Source: Geofilum rhodophaeum (lineage in GTDB: Bacteria > Bacteroidota > Bacteroidia > Bacteroidales > Marinilabiliaceae). Taken from it: a DNA stretch of 64,000 nucleotides. Of this stretch, positions 17,508-26,203 are shown in pieces. The DNA lies in NCBI RefSeq assembly GCF_002210225.1, contig NZ_MWUJ01000013.1, positions 1-64,000 of the forward strand. Reading direction: 5' to 3'. Under the pieces are notes generated by a model. That model was not told the origin of the DNA and made no database searches. It saw only the letters and a list, made by a program, of their open reading frames with translations. Numbering within the stretch: position 1 is the first letter of the stretch; every line of letters starts with the position of its first letter. A program made the position numbers and the translations under genes.

Positions 17508-17595
17508 GGTTGGGGTGGCCACACGGGGCCGCACGGGGCCGCACGGGGCCACACGTGGCAGCACGTGGCCGCACGTGGCAGCGCCCACCCCAACC
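17508..17595. repeat. 10-bp GC-rich tandem repeats enclosed by an 11-bp inverted repeat
   Basis: Six units of 10 bp run from 17519 to 17578: CCACACGGGG, CCGCACGGGG twice, CCACACGTGG, CAGCACGTGG, CCGCACGTGG. The array is bracketed by GGTTGGGGTGG (17508-17518) and its exact complement CCACCCCAACC (17585-17595), so the repeats form the loop of a long hairpin. Base composition is much richer in G+C than the neighbours. Confidence 0.85.
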
Positions 17596-17603
17596 TAGGC
17601 CCC

Positions 17604-17631
17604 CAAAAAAAAGCGCCCCCATCGGGGCGCT
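17604..17631 (-). terminator. rho-independent terminator of the rpsF-rpsR-rplI operon
   Basis: AGCGCCCC (17612-17619) pairs with GGGGCGCT (17624-17631) around a 4-nt loop. Read on the minus strand it is followed by a run of eight T. It lies 43 nt past the rplI stop. Confidence 0.88.
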
Positions 17632-17673
17632 CTCTTCTGTTTGTTTGAAAAACGTAGTATGTTATAAACTTCT

Positions 17674-18120
17674 TTATTCAGCTACAACCTCAAAGTCGAT
17701 GCTTACTTTCACATCGCGGTGCAGTTTAACGGTAGCGGTATAGCTGCCCAGTTCTTTAACTGCATCTTTAATAACGATGTTCTTGCGCTCAATTTTGAAA
17801 CCGTCTTTTTCCAGAGCTTCGGCAATCTGAATGTTGTTCACCGAACCAAAGATTTTACCGGTTGAGCTGGCCTTAGCACCAATGGTCAGCTTCTTGCCTT
17901 CCAACTGAGTAGCTACTGCAGCAGCTTCCTGACGCATTTTCTCTTCCTTGTGCGCACGCTGCTTTTGGTTTTCAGCATGTACTTTACGGGCGGAGGCCGT
18001 GGCCAAAACTGCAATTCCCTGAGGAATCAGGTAGTTTCTGCCATAACCGGGCTTCACCTTAACGATATCGTCCTTGTGACCCAAATTAGTCACATCTTCT
18101 TTCAAGATAATTTCCATCAT
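17674..18120 (-). CDS. rplI: 50S ribosomal protein L9
   Basis: This 148-residue L9 has the N-terminal domain signature MEIILKEDVTNLGHKDDIVKVKPGYGRNYLIPQG. The connecting helix (KVHAENQKQRAHKEEKMRQE) and the C-terminal rRNA-binding domain follow. Length is normal. It is the last gene of rpsF-rpsR-rplI, 19 nt after rpsR, and is followed by a strong terminator. Confidence 0.97.
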   Translation of the reverse strand: MMEIILKEDVTNLGHKDDIVKVKPGYGRNYLIPQGIAVLATASARKVHAENQKQRAHKEEKMRQEAAAVATQLEGKKLTIGAKASSTGKIFGSVNNIQIAEALEKDGFKIERKNIVIKDAVKELGSYTATVKLHRDVKVSIDFEVVAE

Positions 18121-18139
18121 GGTCTATTCCCTCCTTAAT

Positions 18140-18409
18140 TTATTTCATCAAATCGGTTACATAAGGCAACAAGGCCAAATGACGGGCTCTCTTAATTGCC
18201 TGAGCCACTTTACGCTGATACTTCAAAGAGGTACCGGTCAGTCGACGGGGCAAAATTTTTCCCTGCTCGTTCAAAAACTTCTTCAAGAACTCAGGATCTT
18301 TGTAATCCACGTACTTGATTTTGTTTTTCTTGAAGCGGCAGTACTTTTTCTTTTTAATCTCTACCGACGGAGGAGTAAGATATCTGATTTCGCTTTGATT
18401 CTGTGCCAT
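18140..18409 (-). CDS. rpsR: 30S ribosomal protein S18
   Basis: This 89-residue S18 has the conserved core [22 protein letters not shown] and [20 protein letters not shown]-type residues. It binds 16S rRNA together with S6. The N-terminus has a short lineage-specific extension including [11 protein letters not shown]. It is only 3 nt downstream of rpsF, so translation is probably coupled. Confidence 0.97.
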   Translation of the reverse strand: MAQNQSEIRYLTPPSVEIKKKKYCRFKKNKIKYVDYKDPEFLKKFLNEQGKILPRRLTGTSLKYQRKVAQAIKRARHLALLPYVTDLMK

Positions 18410-18412
18410 GGC

Positions 18413-18760
18413 TTAGTTCTCCTTTTTTTCTTTTTTGTTGGTTCTTCTTTTCTCACTGTACTGAAGCGCGTATTTGTCCAATTTGAAGGTCAGGAAGCGA
18501 ATCACTCGCTCGTCGCGACGATACATTACTTCCAGCTTCTCAATGAACGAAGGCTCAGCTTTGAACTCCAGCAGGTTGTAAAAACCGGTTGACTTTTTCT
18601 GAATCGGATAAGCCAGTTTGCGGAGGCCCCAATTCTCTTCATTGACGATCTCGCCTCCACTCTCCAGGATCAAGTTCCTGAACTTTTCTACCGTCTCCTT
18701 CATCTGAACATCAGACAAAACGGGAGTTAAAATGAAAACGGTTTCATAACTGTTCAACAT
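18413..18760 (-). CDS. rpsF: 30S ribosomal protein S6
   Basis: This 115-residue S6 begins [17 protein letters not shown] and contains the conserved [19 protein letters not shown] and [15 protein letters not shown] segments, with a Lys-rich C-terminal tail. It heterodimerises with S18 in the central domain of the 30S subunit. It is first in the operon, with a TACTTTTG box upstream. Confidence 0.97.
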   Translation of the reverse strand: MLNSYETVFILTPVLSDVQMKETVEKFRNLILESGGEIVNEENWGLRKLAYPIQKKSTGFYNLLEFKAEPSFIEKLEVMYRRDERVIRFLTFKLDKYALQYSEKRRTNKKEKKEN

Positions 18761-18799
18761 AGAAACTAGTTTTTAATTATAAAAATGTAAATAGCGCCG

Positions 18800-18807
18800 C
18801 AAAAGTA
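18800..18807 (-). promoter_or_regulatory. -7 box of the rpsF operon promoter
   Basis: Read on the minus strand, TACTTTTG fits TAnnTTTG. A TTG lies 20 nt upstream (18828-18830), fitting the -33 spacing. The box is about 40 nt before the rpsF ATG. Confidence 0.6.
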
Positions 18808-18854
18808 GCACAAATTTTCCGAACAAACAACAGGCATAAGCCCTGTCTTTCACT

Positions 18855-20834
18855 TCACTTATTCACTAAGCGCTCAAAGGGTCTGAGTGGAAGTCCCCAT
18901 ACATTATAAAGGCGTCCCGGCGGATTATCAAACCAGTTGTAGCGGACGCTGCAAGGCCGCGGCACCCGGGGCGACTCCAGGCGGAGCTGCGCCCCACTGC
19001 GCTGCACGCTGGCTGTATGGTAACAGCCATCGGCCCCGGCCAGCTCAAAACCCTCTAGCCTGTCCTCCGGCCTTACCAAAGAACACGCAGATGCTGGCGT
19101 CCCCATGCCCTCCAGAGTCAGCTCTACCACCGAACCCTGCACTTCCAATGTGCCTGGTCGCGGTCCACCGGCCTGCAACTCCTCGCCATACAACAATTCT
19201 CGCATCTGCAACAACATACGACGGGCCACCTCTTGCTTATTGAGGGGGTGAATGTTATGGGGATTACCGACATCGGTACTGACCACCATTCCGGCAGCGG
19301 GCAAGTGCAGAGCGCGTTCCTGGGCGGCCCTCAGGGGCGCCCAGCTGCTCTCGTCAGGCTCTTCCTGTTCAGGCAGGAAGTTGGCCAGTTGCACAAAAAC
19401 AAAGGGCAGATCGTCCTTCCCAAACAAGGTCCTCCATTGGCTGATGAGCAAGGGAAACAGCTCGGCATAAGCCTCAGGCGACGCCACATTGTCCTCCCCC
19501 TGATACCATAAAAATCCGGCCAGCCCGTAAGGCACCAGGGGAGCTATCATTCCATTGTACAAAAAGGCAGGGTAACGATGGTAATTTCGTATCAGTGGCA
19601 GACTCGGCTCCAAATCTTCCCGATATTTCCAACGACCACTCAGGGCCAGGGAACCGCTGTTGCCCCGGAGCTGCATGGGACCGTGGCGGGGTGAAAAACC
19701 GCCGCCTCCCCACAAAAAGGCCATGCGGACGGTCAGCAAATTTTTTCCGGGAAGCAAAAATTCCGGGGGCAGTGTGTAACGGTGTTGCTCCTCAGCATTC
19801 CACACATTGCGTGCCAGCAGGTGACCATTAACAAATACGCTGTAGTTCAGCTCCGGGCGCCCCAACTCCAATTCCAGCGAATCGCTCAGCAAGGACTCCG
19901 GCAACACAAAAGTCTTCCGCAACCAAACGATGCCTTCATAGGCGTCCCGGTCCCAATCCGCCATTGTTACAGGCATTTCCACTTCCTCCCAGTGGCTGTC
20001 GTCGTAATCCGGAGCACTCAAACGGGCTTCCAGCTGAGTCGGCTCTTGGTAAACCAGTTCCCAAAAGCGGAGGAGGTCCAGACTGTCTTGTTTAAAATGC
20101 GCAACGGTGATGCTGTCGGCAGCCTGAGCTGCGGGGGCCGACCACGAATTGGCTAACAGGGCCTCACGGGGCATCCAGGCTTCGACCGGTGTGCCTCCCC
20201 AGGTGGCCTGCAATATACCTACCGGAATATTCTTAAGCCTATGCAAATCCCGCGCAAAAAAGTAAGCCAAAGCAGAAAACTCCGCCACTGTGGCGGGAGA
20301 GCCTACTTGCCATTGGCCCCCTGCCACATCCTCCTGCACGGCGGGTTGCTTGTTGTGGGGCACTTTAAAAAAACGGACTAAAGGGAAATGGGCGGCGGCG
20401 ATTTCTTCCTGACCATGGAGGGCTTGCTGTACCTGCCACTCCATATTCGATTGACCGCCTGCCAAAAACACCTCCCCAAACCAGACGTCCTCCAGCAGCA
20501 GCGTGTCCTGTTGTGCCCTGACTTCGAGCCGGAAGGGCCCCCCTGCAGCCCGGGCCTGTAATTTCACCCGCCAGCTGCCGTCGTCGGCAGCCGGCACTGC
20601 TGTCTGCTCCAGAAGCAAATCCTCCTTGTATAAAGCAATTCGCACCTCCGTTCCCGGCATGGCCCTGCCCCACAATGGCACTGCCATGTTGCGCTGCAGC
20701 ACCATGTGGGTTCCAAACACTTTGGGCATCCAAAGGGGGCACGGATCAGCTGCAGTCGCCACAAAGCCCAACAACCAGCTGAGCGCAAGCAGCAGCATCG
20801 GCATCTGCCCCATGAACTTTCGTCTGTTACACAT
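18855..20834 (-). CDS. sialate O-acetylesterase family (SGNH) protein
   Basis: This 659-residue exported esterase has a hydrophobic signal segment (MPMLLLALSWLLGFVATAA). The SASA/SGNH hydrolase hallmarks are visible: the nucleophile Ser in FLAGGQSNMEW and the Asp/His region DVGNPHNIHPLNK. Between them is an inserted beta-sandwich-like domain (about residues 280-400, including WLRKTFVLPESLL) as is usual for this family in Bacteroidota. Family members deacetylate sialic acids or acetylated glycans; the substrate here is unknown. It is similar in layout to the esterase in the xylan locus at 48490-50484 but stands alone, far from it. Confidence 0.88.
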   Translation of the reverse strand: MCNRRKFMGQMPMLLLALSWLLGFVATAADPCPLWMPKVFGTHMVLQRNMAVPLWGRAMPGTEVRIALYKEDLLLEQTAVPAADDGSWRVKLQARAAGGPFRLEVRAQQDTLLLEDVWFGEVFLAGGQSNMEWQVQQALHGQEEIAAAHFPLVRFFKVPHNKQPAVQEDVAGGQWQVGSPATVAEFSALAYFFARDLHRLKNIPVGILQATWGGTPVEAWMPREALLANSWSAPAAQAADSITVAHFKQDSLDLLRFWELVYQEPTQLEARLSAPDYDDSHWEEVEMPVTMADWDRDAYEGIVWLRKTFVLPESLLSDSLELELGRPELNYSVFVNGHLLARNVWNAEEQHRYTLPPEFLLPGKNLLTVRMAFLWGGGGFSPRHGPMQLRGNSGSLALSGRWKYREDLEPSLPLIRNYHRYPAFLYNGMIAPLVPYGLAGFLWYQGEDNVASPEAYAELFPLLISQWRTLFGKDDLPFVFVQLANFLPEQEEPDESSWAPLRAAQERALHLPAAGMVVSTDVGNPHNIHPLNKQEVARRMLLQMRELLYGEELQAGGPRPGTLEVQGSVVELTLEGMGTPASACSLVRPEDRLEGFELAGADGCYHTASVQRSGAQLRLESPRVPRPCSVRYNWFDNPPGRLYNVWGLPLRPFERLVNK

Positions 20835-21019
20835 CTTTTATAATCTTTAGTCCTACCCGCCAGAAGCCTCTTTAAAACCACCAAACGGGAATCGTAATTT
20901 TTACTAATTTTACCGGAGCGACACCCCGGCCAGGGATTTTATAAAAATACACAAAATGCCTGGCTGCAGCGCGTGTTGCGCAACAAAAAGCATTTTCACA
21001 AGCGCAAAAAACCTTAGGT

Positions 21020-23575
21020 ATGGAAAAACTCTCGGGCATTGTACAAAGGGTCACCTACCACAACAGCGAAAACGGCTGGTCGGTACTCCGGGTGAGTCCC
21101 CTCGACAAGCCCTACGAGCTGAAAACCGTAACGGTACACCAGGCCAATGTTTTTGCGGGAGCCACCATGGAATTTGAGGGCGAATGGGTGCAGCATCCCA
21201 AATACGGCGAACAATTCAAATCGAGCATTACCACCGAACGCAAACCGGCCAGCGCTTCGGCACTGGAAAAGTATCTGGGGTCGGGACTCATTTATGGGGT
21301 GGGACCCAAAATTGCGCGGCGCATAGTCAAACATTTCGGAAAGGATACCCTGGAGGTGTTCGAAAACAACATGGAGCGCCTGAAAGAGGTGAGCGGCATT
21401 GCCCAGACCAAGCTCGAGCAGATTGAGGCTTCGTGGACCGAGCACCGGGAGATCAGAAATGTGATGTTGTTTTTGCAGGAGTATGGGGTAAGCACCCTCT
21501 TTGCGGTGAAGATTTTCAAGACCTATGGCAATGACGCCATTGCCATAGTCAAAAACAACCCCTACCAGTTGGCCAAAGACATCTACGGCATTGGCTTTTT
21601 CTCAGCCGATAAAATTGCGCTGAGCATGGGCATGGAAAAAGACAGCGAGCAACGTTTGCGTGCAGCCGTGGCCCACGTGCTATCGGCTGCGCGGGAACAG
21701 GGACATTGCTACCTCGAGCTGGAAAACATCTTAACGGAGGTGGAGGCTTTACTTAAGGAGGAGCATGGCGGGCGACTGGTGGGACTGGTGGCGCTGATGG
21801 AGCAGGAGCAGGATTTAAAGGTGCGGTGGCGCAGGGAGGCGGATACTACGGAGCCGGTGAAATGTTATTATTCCAAATCGCTGTATTACGATGAGCAGGA
21901 AACGGCGGCCTGCATCTCTGCCTTTTTGCAGCGCAAGGTGAATGTAGACCAGCAGCGGGTACACGACTGGCTGCAGCGCTTTAACCAACAGCAGTCGTAC
22001 CCCCTGAGTGAAGAACAGTTTGCAGCGGTGGCGGGCATTTGTGGACAGTCGTTTTCGATATTGACGGGGGGACCGGGATGTGGAAAGACGACGACGACGA
22101 GGGCGCTGGTGCGTCTCTTGCAGGCTATGAAAAAGCACATTACGCTGGCGGCACCTACAGGCAGAGCCGCCCAGCGCATGGGCGAAGTCATTGGTCGCGA
22201 GGCCCAGACCATTCACCGCCTGCTGGTGTGGCAGCCCCACAGCGGACAATTCAAAAAGAACAGAGAGGAGCCTTTGGCGACCGACTTCGTGATCATCGAC
22301 GAGTGTTCCATGCTGGACATTTCCATTGCGGCCTCCCTGCTGCAGGCCATTCCCCCCACGGCCCAGGTACTGTTCATTGGCGACCCCAACCAGTTGCCGT
22401 CGGTGGGCCCCGGCAACGTGCTTAAGGACCTGATCGAAGGGGGTCAGGTGCCCTGCTACCACCTGCGGAAGGTGTTCCGTCAGGCCAGTGAGAGTCACAT
22501 CATAAAATTTGCCCACCAAATGATTCAACGGCGCATCCCGCCCATCGAATCGCCCCTGCATGTGCCCGACATCTGGGAGAAAAAGGTCGATTGCCTTTTC
22601 ATCGACTCCGAGGAGGCCACCAAAGAGCAGTCGCTCTTCATTCAAAAAATACGCGGTGCCATGCGCTACGTCATCGACAGTCAGGGCCAGGCTTTTGTCA
22701 GAGAACAAGGCCCGGAAGGCGCGAGTGAACAATACAAGTCGGTGGTCCAGGAAGACGACATCTACATTGCCGACACCAGCGAGGCCGAAATTGAAGAACT
22801 GCGCAAAACGGGCGCCCGCTCCTATGTCTTCAACATTCCCCGGCACTTTATTCAGGCCGACCTGTCGGCCCTCCTGAAATCAAAAAGCGATGCCGAGGCC
22901 CTCCGCAACCTGGTACAGGGCATCCATCCGTGGTCGAGTCTCCACTACGGCCTTACCGCTGCCGAAATGGTGGTGCACCTCTACGTCAAAACCCTGAAAG
23001 AAAAAATGGGCACCGGCACCGAAGTCCAGGTGCTGACCCCAATGACCGTAGGCAGCATGGGCACACGCAACCTGAATCTGTTGCTGCAACAAGCCGCCAA
23101 TCCCGCCCGCATTGACCAACCCGAGGTGCAGGTAGGCGACCGGCTGTTCCGAAAGGACGACCGGGTAATTCAGCGGCGAAACAATTACGACCTGGAGGTG
23201 TTTAATGGAGACATCGGTCGCATTTCGGCCATCGACAACCAGTCCATGACCCTCGAAGTGAGTTTTCCCTCCGCGACCGATACCCGTCGCGTACAGTACC
23301 GAAAGGAAGACTTGCTGGATTTGGACCTGGCCTACGCCATAACCATTCATAAGTCGCAGGGCAGTGAGTTCGATGCCGTAATCCTACCGGTGGTGATGCA
23401 GCACTTTAATATGCTGTTTCAAAACCTGATTTACACCGGCCTTACCCGCGCCAAAAAAATGGCTCTTTTTGTCGGCAGCCGAAAGGCCCTGGGTATTTCC
23501 ATAAAAAACATCGATATGCGCACACGAAAAACCATGCTGAAAACACTGGTGGGGACAGGCATCCCAAAAATTTAG
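21020..23575 (+). CDS. recD2: RecD2-like ATP-dependent 5'-3' DNA helicase (SF1B)
   Basis: This 851-residue helicase has an N-terminal OB-like segment and helix-hairpin-helix region (GSGLIYGVGPKIARRIVKHFG, ~88-107, with a second HhH near 185-200). The SF1 motor domain follows: Walker A LTGGPGCGKTTTT (348-360), motif II FVIIDECSMLD, motif III LFIGDPNQLPSVGPGN. The C-terminal motifs are YAITIHKSQGSEFDAVILP and NLIYTGLTRAKK. The long N-terminus and absence of recB/recC nearby point to the RecD2 type rather than RecBCD. An inserted segment of about 120 residues (~560-690, IRGAMRYVIDSQ and IYIADTSEAEIEEL) lies inside the motor domain. It is flanked by short gaps and appears monocistronic. Confidence 0.9.
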   Translation: MEKLSGIVQRVTYHNSENGWSVLRVSPLDKPYELKTVTVHQANVFAGATMEFEGEWVQHPKYGEQFKSSITTERKPASASALEKYLGSGLIYGVGPKIARRIVKHFGKDTLEVFENNMERLKEVSGIAQTKLEQIEASWTEHREIRNVMLFLQEYGVSTLFAVKIFKTYGNDAIAIVKNNPYQLAKDIYGIGFFSADKIALSMGMEKDSEQRLRAAVAHVLSAAREQGHCYLELENILTEVEALLKEEHGGRLVGLVALMEQEQDLKVRWRREADTTEPVKCYYSKSLYYDEQETAACISAFLQRKVNVDQQRVHDWLQRFNQQQSYPLSEEQFAAVAGICGQSFSILTGGPGCGKTTTTRALVRLLQAMKKHITLAAPTGRAAQRMGEVIGREAQTIHRLLVWQPHSGQFKKNREEPLATDFVIIDECSMLDISIAASLLQAIPPTAQVLFIGDPNQLPSVGPGNVLKDLIEGGQVPCYHLRKVFRQASESHIIKFAHQMIQRRIPPIESPLHVPDIWEKKVDCLFIDSEEATKEQSLFIQKIRGAMRYVIDSQGQAFVREQGPEGASEQYKSVVQEDDIYIADTSEAEIEELRKTGARSYVFNIPRHFIQADLSALLKSKSDAEALRNLVQGIHPWSSLHYGLTAAEMVVHLYVKTLKEKMGTGTEVQVLTPMTVGSMGTRNLNLLLQQAANPARIDQPEVQVGDRLFRKDDRVIQRRNNYDLEVFNGDIGRISAIDNQSMTLEVSFPSATDTRRVQYRKEDLLDLDLAYAITIHKSQGSEFDAVILPVVMQHFNMLFQNLIYTGLTRAKKMALFVGSRKALGISIKNIDMRTRKTMLKTLVGTGIPKI

Positions 23576-23638
23576 AACACCCACCTCCCTATCCCCAAAA
23601 ACAATCTCCTTTCAACAGCACTTTTCAAAATTTGATAA

Positions 23639-24655
23639 ATGAGCAACAGCAAAAAAATTTCCTATTCCCTTTTAGAACTTGCCGTGGCGGCAGAAGGCGA
23701 AAACATGACAAGTACCCTGAAAAACGTCCTGGCCCTGGCCCGGGAAGCCGAAGACTGCGGCTACCGCCGCATCTGGCTGGCCGAGCACCACAATGCCGAA
23801 CACATTGGCAGCAGTGCCACCTCCGTTCTGATGGGCTATGTGGCAGGCAATACCCAACGCATAAGCGTGGGCTCGGGCGGCGTCATGCTCCCCAACCACT
23901 CGCCCCTGATCATTGCCGAACAATTCGGCACCCTGGCCCAACTGTATCCGGGACGCATTGAACTGGGACTGGGTAGGGCACCGGGAACCGATCCGCAAAC
24001 GGCCCAGGCCATCCGTTCCGACTTTATGCAAGCCGCCCACTCCTTTCCCGCCGAAGTCGCCAAAATACAAGCCTACTTCTCGCCCTACAACAAAGAAGCC
24101 AAAGTGCGGGCCCCCATTGCCGAAGGCACAGAGGTGCCCCTCTACATCCTGGGCTCGAGTACCGACAGCGCCCACCTGGCCGCAGCAAAGGGCCTCCCCT
24201 ACGCCTTTGCCAGTCACTTTGCCTCCACCCATCTTCTCCCCGCCCTAAAAATTTACCGCGACGAGTTTCAAGCCTCCGAACAACTGTCTGCCCCCTACAC
24301 CATGGCCGGGGTAAACATTTGCGTGGCCGACAGCGACGAAGAAGCTGAAGCCCTCTTCACCAGCATCATTCGCATGTTTGTGGGCGTAATAACCGGAGCC
24401 CGCACCCCCTTGCAGGCACCAAGCGCAATGACCAACGAGTTGCGCGACCTGCTGCAGCATCCCACCCTGCACCAAATGCTCAAATACTCCTTTGTAGGCA
24501 GCAAATCCACCGTTAAAAAACAAGTGCTCGACTTTCTCGCCCAAACCCAGGTCAACGAGCTCATCGTCACCACCCCCCTCTACGCCCTCCAGGCCCGAAA
24601 GACCAGCATCCGCCTCTTTTCCGAAATCATGCACGAAATCAACAACGACCAATAA
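23639..24655 (+). CDS. LLM-class flavin-dependent oxidoreductase (luciferase-like)
   Basis: This 338-residue TIM-barrel monooxygenase of the bacterial luciferase superfamily has conserved segments YRRIWLAEHHNAEHIGSSAT, GSGGVMLPNHSPLIIAEQFG, and YPGRIELGLGRAPGTDPQT. It resembles the YhbW/MsnO8 group, which uses FMN and a separate reductase. The substrate is unknown. The C-terminus (ELIVTTPLYALQARKTSIRLF) is complete. It is 63 nt behind the helicase gene and converges with a minus-strand lipoprotein gene. Confidence 0.9.
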   Translation: MSNSKKISYSLLELAVAAEGENMTSTLKNVLALAREAEDCGYRRIWLAEHHNAEHIGSSATSVLMGYVAGNTQRISVGSGGVMLPNHSPLIIAEQFGTLAQLYPGRIELGLGRAPGTDPQTAQAIRSDFMQAAHSFPAEVAKIQAYFSPYNKEAKVRAPIAEGTEVPLYILGSSTDSAHLAAAKGLPYAFASHFASTHLLPALKIYRDEFQASEQLSAPYTMAGVNICVADSDEEAEALFTSIIRMFVGVITGARTPLQAPSAMTNELRDLLQHPTLHQMLKYSFVGSKSTVKKQVLDFLAQTQVNELIVTTPLYALQARKTSIRLFSEIMHEINNDQ

Positions 24656-24682
24656 AAAAACCGGAGGCACAGGCCCCCGGTT
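24654..24682 (-). terminator. terminator of the orphan lipoprotein gene
   Basis: ACCGG-x-GGC and GCC-x-CCGGT form a GC-rich stem. Read on the minus strand it is followed by seven T that overlap the stop of the plus-strand monooxygenase gene. It lies 29 nt past the lipoprotein stop. Confidence 0.75.
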
Positions 24683-24710
24683 CCGGACTAAAACCGGTGT
24701 TCTCGTCCAA

Positions 24711-25364
24711 CTATTTTTCCAAAGACTTAAATGAAAACCCTGAAGCGCGGTCTGCACTGGCTTCATAAAATCCATCATCGCTAAAGTCGAAGTAGCTGAG
24801 CTTACCTTCATAGTGAATGACTACAACCTCTTCCTCTTCAGTTAAGCCTGCAAATTCGATAATGTACTTATCTCCTTCCTTCTCCAGGCTGAGAGTTCCA
24901 TACATTTCACCTTCTACCCAAGGCCTATCCTCTATATCTACCTCGTCATTATCCCAAGCCTCATAAAACTCTTCGGCAGTTTCCAAATCAATATTCAAGG
25001 CGTAAACGGAAGATACATATATCATAGTCTCTGGCTCTAACCAGCTTCCTGAAGTGTATTCACCTGCATCCAAATCGCCTTCAGTCCCCGTATAAAGCTC
25101 AAAAGCGACATAATTGCCCTTCCCATAATACTCCTCCATTTCGCTGTTGTAGCGAATACCGGAGGAATGCAACACCAAATCAAGGTTAAAAATACCCTCC
25201 TCGCCAATGTTCCCATAATCTTCTAACAGGCCGCCATTAAGCGCATAGGTTTTCTCACCGATCTTAACAAAATTCGGCGATTCATCGTCGTCATCATCAC
25301 TACAAGACGCAAAGCCCAGACCCAAGACTAAAACAAGGGACAAAAGTTTCCAAAGATTTTTCAT
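24711..25364 (-). CDS. hypothetical surface lipoprotein
   Basis: This 217-residue lipoprotein has a signal peptide (MKNLWKLLSLVLVLGLGFAS) and the lipidated Cys at residue 21, followed at once by SDDDDDE. Such an acidic run after the Cys is the known surface-export signal of Bacteroidota lipoproteins. The rest is acidic, beta-rich and has no recognised motif; YALNGGLLEDYGNIGEEGIFNLDLVLHS is followed by strands such as GTLSLEKEGDKYIIEF. The pattern loosely resembles DUF-type sandwich lipoproteins. Its upstream side is repeat DNA. Function unknown. Confidence 0.8.
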   Translation of the reverse strand: MKNLWKLLSLVLVLGLGFASCSDDDDDESPNFVKIGEKTYALNGGLLEDYGNIGEEGIFNLDLVLHSSGIRYNSEMEEYYGKGNYVAFELYTGTEGDLDAGEYTSGSWLEPETMIYVSSVYALNIDLETAEEFYEAWDNDEVDIEDRPWVEGEMYGTLSLEKEGDKYIIEFAGLTEEEEVVVIHYEGKLSYFDFSDDGFYEASADRASGFSFKSLEK

Positions 25365-25524
25365 AAAAATAAAGGTTAAAATTTATATGTAAAACAAAAA
25401 ATATACGTCAAAATAACCCGAAAGGTTTCACCGGCCCCACTCCGGAAGGGAAGTAGTGCAAGACAACGGCCTACAAAAAAGGCCGTAAGTGAACAAAGAA
25501 ACGCAGCGTAACAAGCACAACCCC

Positions 25525-25861
25525 ACTCCGGAAGGGAAGTAGTGCAAGACAACGGCCTACAAAAAATTTTGTAATGAACAAGGATGCGTAACGTAGCAAG
25601 CACGGCACCACTCTGGAAGGGAAGTGGTGCAAGATGGCGACCTACAGAAAACACCGTAAGTGAACAAAGAAGTGAAACGTCAAAAACATCGCTGTTTGAG
25701 CCGCAGGCGAGTTCGATGTTTTTAGTGAAACGACTGCAGTGAACAGGTGTTTTATGTCAGGCGCAAAATTGCACCACGACCACCCGAGTTCCGTGCTTGT
25801 AGTGAAGCATCCGTAGTGAATAGAAATTTTATGTCAGACGCAAGATTGCACCACGACCACC
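25525..25861 (+). repeat. second-level nested-palindrome element
   Basis: Left arm 25525-25606 and right arm 25785-25861. AGCAAGCACGG pairs with CCGTGCTTGT, and GGATGC pairs with GCATCC. The ends are ACTCCGGAAGG and GACCACC. About 15 nt of the loop are missing and replaced by the inner copy. This is a short type without the GATG stem. Confidence 0.8.
25610..25784 (+). repeat. innermost short nested-palindrome element, 175 bp, intact
   Basis: This is a complete short copy with AAAACATCG paired with CGATGTTTT around the intact loop GTTTGAGCCGCAGGCGAG, an ACACC/GGTGT pair, and outer arms GTGGTGCAA/TTGCACCAC. It is the uninterrupted reference for the split copy at 79-505. Confidence 0.85.
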
Positions 25862-25938
25862 CGAGTTCGATGCTTGTAGCGGAGAGACTGAAGTGAACAG
25901 GAAACAGACAGCAGCGCAGAACAGCTGCATCAAGCCAG

Positions 25939-26203
25939 ACTCTGGAAGGGAAGTAGTGCAAGACATCGACCTACAGAAAACAACTCGTCAGAGCGCAGAT
26001 GCCTGCTGTTAAGCCTCTGATTATTTCCGATTAAGAACCATTGAGAAAGACGCGTAAAAATTCTTGCTGTTTGAGCCGAAGGCGAGTTCAAGAATTTTAG
26101 CGACTTGAGCGATGGTTCCGGAAATAAGCAGTAGCGCAAACAGCAGGCATCAAGCGAAATGAACAGCTGTTTTCTGTCAGCCGCAAGACGACACTACACC
26201 TCC
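25939..26203 (+). repeat. full-length nested-palindrome element overlapping a stop codon
   Basis: This type B copy (stem GATGCCTGCTGTT with AACAGCAGGCATC, loop GTTTGAGCCGAAGGCGAG) is joined to the preceding copy by the fixed junction CATCAAGC-CAG-ACTCTGG. Its terminal arm, CACTAC pairing with GTAGTG, covers the TAG stop codon (26194-26196) of the DHOD-like gene. Confidence 0.85.

Larger units (their letters stand above)
25439..25936 (+). repeat. three-deep nest of palindromic elements, outermost copy
   Basis: The left arm of the outermost copy spans 25439-25521 and its right arm spans 25862-25936. A second copy (25525-25861) occupies the loop, and a third (25610-25784) occupies the loop of the second. 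The right arm carries GAACAGCTGCATC, but the matching left strand GATGCAGCTGTTC is absent, so the two outer arms may come from different types. Confidence 0.8.
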
